Source: JANNRR01 sp043736155 | Lineage (GTDB): Bacteria > Pseudomonadota > Alphaproteobacteria > Rhodobacterales > Rhodobacteraceae | Direction: 5' to 3' | Assembly (NCBI GenBank): GCA_043736155.1 | Contig: JAYTDA010000241.1 | Location: 1 to 33,379 of the forward strand | Length of the DNA: 33,379 nt | In this document: one piece after another, positions 31,245-33,379 of the stretch | Layout of the letters: each line of letters begins with the position of its first letter | Numbering within the stretch: the first letter of the stretch is position 1 | Translations under genes and position numbers: made by a program | The notes under the pieces: model-generated | Databases searched by the model: none | Told to the model about the DNA's origin: nothing | The model's input: the letters and a program-made list of their open reading frames with translations, nothing else

Positions 31245-32336
31245 TCAGACCGGGAAGACGAAGCAGCGGTCGCGGCGAAAGGTCAGCCACATCGGCGTCG
31301 CAGGGCGTGGCAGAAACACCCCCGGCACCGTGGCGCGCAACGGTGACCCATCGAATTCCATCACGAATTCCACTAGCGACTCCTTGCCCATGAACCGTGA
31401 CCGCGCCACCACGCCGCGCGCCGGAACCCCGTCTTGCGGGGTTTCATTGGGGCCGCGGCCGGCGCGGTCAAAGTCGATCTTCAGATGCTGCGGGCGGATC
31501 ACGATATCCACCCTTGTGCCATCGGCAAACCCCGGGGCCAGAAAGCCGCCAAAGGCGGTTTCGGTCAGAGCCCCCTGAACAGTGCCGCGTATCACATTGA
31601 TATCCGAGAAAAAGGCAGCGGCAGCGCGGTCCACCGGATGGTTATAGACCGCATAGGGTGCCCCCTGCTGCACAATGCGCCCGGCCCGCATCAGGGCAAT
31701 CTGATCGGCCATCCGCATCGCCTCGTCCGGCTCATGCGTCACCAGCAGAACCGCAGCCCCTTCTTCTTTCAGCACCGCCAGCGTGTCATCACGGATCCCG
31801 TCGCGCAGCCGGTTATCAAGGCCGGAAAACGGCTCATCCATCAACAGGATGCCGGGGCGCGGGGCAAGTGCCCGGGCCAGCGCCACCCGCTGTTGTTCAC
31901 CGCCGGACAATTGGTGCGGGTATTTGCCGCCATAACCCGCCAACAGCACCCGTTCCAGCAGATGCCCGACCCGTGCCGCCTTGTCGGTGCGGCTGCCCGC
32001 CAGACCAAAGCCGATGTTCTGCGCCACATCCAGATGCGGAAACAGCGCGAAATCCTGAAACATCAGCCCGATGCCGCGCGCTTCCGGCGGCAGGTGGCGG
32101 CTGGCATCCGACAGTACCCGGCCACTGGCAGTGATGATGCCGCAGTCCTGACGGTCAACCCCGGCAATCAGCCGCAGCGTGGTGGATTTGCCACAGCCTG
32201 AAGGGCCCAACAGACAGGTGACCTGCCCCGCCACTATTTGCAGGCTGACATCCTGTACAACTGGCACACCGCCAAAATGGTGCGTCAGCCCCGTCACCTC
32301 CAGCCGCAACGCCGCTTCTGTCCCGCCTGCCTGCAC
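31245..32336 (-). CDS. ABC transporter ATP-binding protein, FbpC/PotA type, orphan
   Basis: This 363-residue importer ATPase resembles ferric-iron (FbpC) and related CysA/PotA subunits. Walker A is G-P-S-G-C-G-K-S-T (44-52), followed by the Q-loop F-Q-D-F-A-L-F-P-H, signature L-S-G-G-E-Q-Q-R-V, Walker B I-L-L-M-D-E-P-F-S-G-L-D and switch H in V-T-H-E-P. A C-terminal TOBE-like domain (V-I-R-P-Q-H-L) closes it. The GTG start at 32336 has GGGGA a few bases upstream. No permease or binding-protein gene lies beside it in this window: its neighbours are tatA, 142 bp downstream, and an RTX fragment. It therefore serves a system elsewhere or is left over from a lost operon. Iron(III) or a polyamine/sulfate-type substrate is a family-level guess. 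Confidence 0.92.
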   Translation of the reverse strand: MQAGGTEAALRLEVTGLTHHFGGVPVVQDVSLQIVAGQVTCLLGPSGCGKSTTLRLIAGVDRQDCGIITASGRVLSDASRHLPPEARGIGLMFQDFALFPHLDVAQNIGFGLAGSRTDKAARVGHLLERVLLAGYGGKYPHQLSGGEQQRVALARALAPRPGILLMDEPFSGLDNRLRDGIRDDTLAVLKEEGAAVLLVTHEPDEAMRMADQIALMRAGRIVQQGAPYAVYNHPVDRAAAAFFSDINVIRGTVQGALTETAFGGFLAPGFADGTRVDIVIRPQHLKIDFDRAGRGPNETPQDGVPARGVVARSRFMGKESLVEFVMEFDGSPLRATVPGVFLPRPATPMWLTFRRDRCFVFPV

Positions 32337-32417
32337 CTTATCCCCACGAAAACCCTAAGGAATACAATGGGGAGTAGCAGGGTGCCCCGGTTCATGCAAG
32401 CGGCAGCTCTGGGGTGG

Positions 32418-32852
32418 TCAAAGCAGGATGTCGTTCACGCTGACAGCGGCAATCGCGTTCAACTGCAGTTCGAAATCCGCAACACCGTCGCCGTTCACAT
32501 CGCCCTGGATCACGCTGTTGGCACCATTGACCACCCGCAACTGTCCGGCAACGTTGGAAAAAGCGACCACGCCGATGAAGCTGAAGGTCTGGTTGCCTGT
32601 CAAAACCGCATTGGCATCGATCCGGGTCAGGTCGATCAGGTCGAGGCCGGTCTGGAAGAACAGGATGGTGTCGCGCAGCGCAGCACCCGCAGCGCTGTCG
32701 GCCACCGAGCGAAACTGGAATGTGTCGGCTTCGGTCCCGCCGGTCAGCGTGTCGCGCCCGCCGCCGCCGACCAGCGTATCGTCCCCGGCGTCGCCGTTCA
32801 GCCGGTCATTGCCAGCATCGCCGACAACCCGGTCATCGCCCCGCAACCGCAT
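32418..32852 (-). pseudogene. C-terminal fragment of an RTX (hemolysin-type calcium-binding) protein
   Basis: The frame shows RTX nonapeptides in a row (G-D-A-G-N-D-R-L-N, G-D-A-G-D-D-T-L-V, G-G-G-G-R-D-T-L-T), then G-G-T-E-A-D-T-F-Q-F and a serralysin-like C domain, closing with A-D-F-E-L-Q-L and the hydrophobic end V-N-D-I-L-L. The latter is typical of type I secretion signals. Such domains normally cap large secreted proteins, but here the frame begins only 14 codons upstream of the first ATG (stop at 32895-32897) and no effector domain or ribosome site is visible. It is therefore probably the remnant of a truncated gene. A small stand-alone secreted protein of 144 residues is a less likely alternative. 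Confidence 0.7.
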
Positions 32853-33055
32853 TGGCCTGTCATCCGTGATGGCACCATGCCTCAGGGCAATCGCCTATGG
32901 CCGACGGCAGCACCCCTGACGCCGCGCGCGCCTCTCCCCGTTCCCTCTCCCGGTGGAAAGGGGGGCAAACGGCACCGCCAGCGTCCTCCTTTCCGCCTTC
33001 ACAGAGGGGTCAGGGAATAGGATGCTGCCACATGCGATTTCCCTGCACCATGCCA
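32853..33055. other. Gene-free spacer between SDR and RTX fragment
   Basis: These 203 bp show no convincing coding frame, hairpin or promoter. The RTX frame reads 14 codons into it before a stop, with unrelated residues. It may include decayed 5' sequence of the RTX gene. Confidence 0.4.
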
Positions 33056-33379
33056 TCACATCGTGGCGTTCATCGCGCCGCCGTCCAGCAGGATGTTCTG
33101 CCCGACGATGTACCCGGCATGGGCCGAGCACAAAAACGCGCACATCGCGCCGAACTCCGCCGCCGTGCCATAGCGCCCTGCCGGGATGGTGGCGGCGCGG
33201 TCGGCCGTGGCCTGTTGCATGCTGATCCCCTGCGCCCCGGCCACCCCCTGGTCCAGTGACACGGCGCGGTCGGTGGCGTGAATGCCGGGCAGCAGGTTGT
33301 TGATCGTCACGCCAAATGGTGCCACCTGCCGCGAGGTCCCCGCCACAAACCCGGTCAGTCCGGCGCGGGCGGTGTTGGA
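33056..33379 (-). CDS. Short-chain dehydrogenase/reductase, 5'-truncated by the window edge
   Basis: The visible 107 C-terminal residues match the SDR family: A-R-A-G-L-T-G-F-V, then Q-V-A-P-F-G-V-T-I-N-N-L-L-P-G-I-H-A-T-D-R, P-A-G-R-Y-G-T-A-A-E-F-G and the terminal I-V-G-Q-N-I-L-L-D-G-G. These enzymes are NAD(P)-dependent oxidoreductases; the substrate cannot be told. The active-site lysine of Y-x-x-x-K aligns with arginine here (T-A-R-A-G), as I recall for a divergent subgroup with the same N-N-L-L-P-G motif. The cofactor-binding half and catalytic Tyr lie outside the window. Confidence 0.9.
   Translation of the reverse strand, partial: SNTARAGLTGFVAGTSRQVAPFGVTINNLLPGIHATDRAVSLDQGVAGAQGISMQQATADRAATIPAGRYGTAAEFGAMCAFLCSAHAGYIVGQNILLDGGAMNATM

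Overview
The window looks like a chromosomal stretch from a high-GC alphaproteobacterium, most likely a member of the Rhodobacteraceae/Rhodobacterales. The grounds are the chemotaxis cluster layout (STAS-cheY-cheA-cheW-cheR-cheY diverging from an MCP-cheB-cheD arm), a TIGR02281-type aspartic protease, tatABC coupled to a DUF815 ATPase, and intergenic hairpins without U-tracts. This is inference from gene content; no rRNA, tRNA or taxonomic marker gene is present.

Layout. (1) 1-2128: the 3' part of an RND efflux pump, followed by a convergent intergenic region with three strong hairpins. (2) 9464-2276, minus strand: a carbohydrate uptake and catabolism operon with binding protein, two permeases, a cytoplasmic GH2 glycosidase, a MalK/UgpC-type ATPase and a P-loop sugar kinase. 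A LacI-family regulator (10580-9552) lies just upstream, and an operator-like palindrome overlaps its stop codon. (3) 10671-10726: a 14-bp tandem repeat. (4) 12287-10713 (minus) and 12438-13631 (plus): a divergent pair made of a SARP-like winged-helix/TPR regulator and a PAP2/vanadium-haloperoxidase-fold enzyme whose N-terminus is ten perfect Gly-Val-His repeats. (5) 13667-24213: a large chemotaxis cluster in two divergent arms. The minus arm holds a secreted Cache-like protein, a PAS-PAS MCP ending in a CheR/CheB tether peptide, then cheB and cheD after a 402-bp gap. The plus arm is a tightly overlapping STAS-cheY-cheA-cheW-cheR-cheY operon ending in a 129-aa unknown protein with CheZ-like features. 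(6) 24452-28176: a 62-aa unknown, a TfoX C-terminal-domain protein, ndk, an ABC-F ATPase and a membrane-anchored aspartic protease. (7) 31102-28292, minus: tatA-tatB-tatC-DUF815. (8) 32336 down to 31245: an orphan FbpC-type ABC ATPase. (9) 32852 down to 32418: a C-terminal RTX fragment. (10) 33379-33056: the 3' end of a short-chain dehydrogenase.

How the genes work together. The sugar operon gives import, intracellular hydrolysis of a glycoside and phosphorylation of a released sugar, probably derepressed by ligand binding to the LacI protein. The che cluster codes for a nearly complete signalling pathway: receptor, coupling protein, kinase, two CheY proteins and all three adaptation enzymes (CheR, CheB, CheD). 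No annotated CheY phosphatase is present, but the last gene carries a D-x-x-x-Q motif and a CheZ-like acidic/aromatic C-terminus and is the best candidate for one.

The most interesting items are that candidate phosphatase, the selection-maintained GVH repeat on the PAP2 enzyme, a G10 homopolymer inside cheA that could allow phase variation, and the secreted Cache-like partner of the MCP. All calls come from reading the sequence and from memory of protein families; no database search was run.
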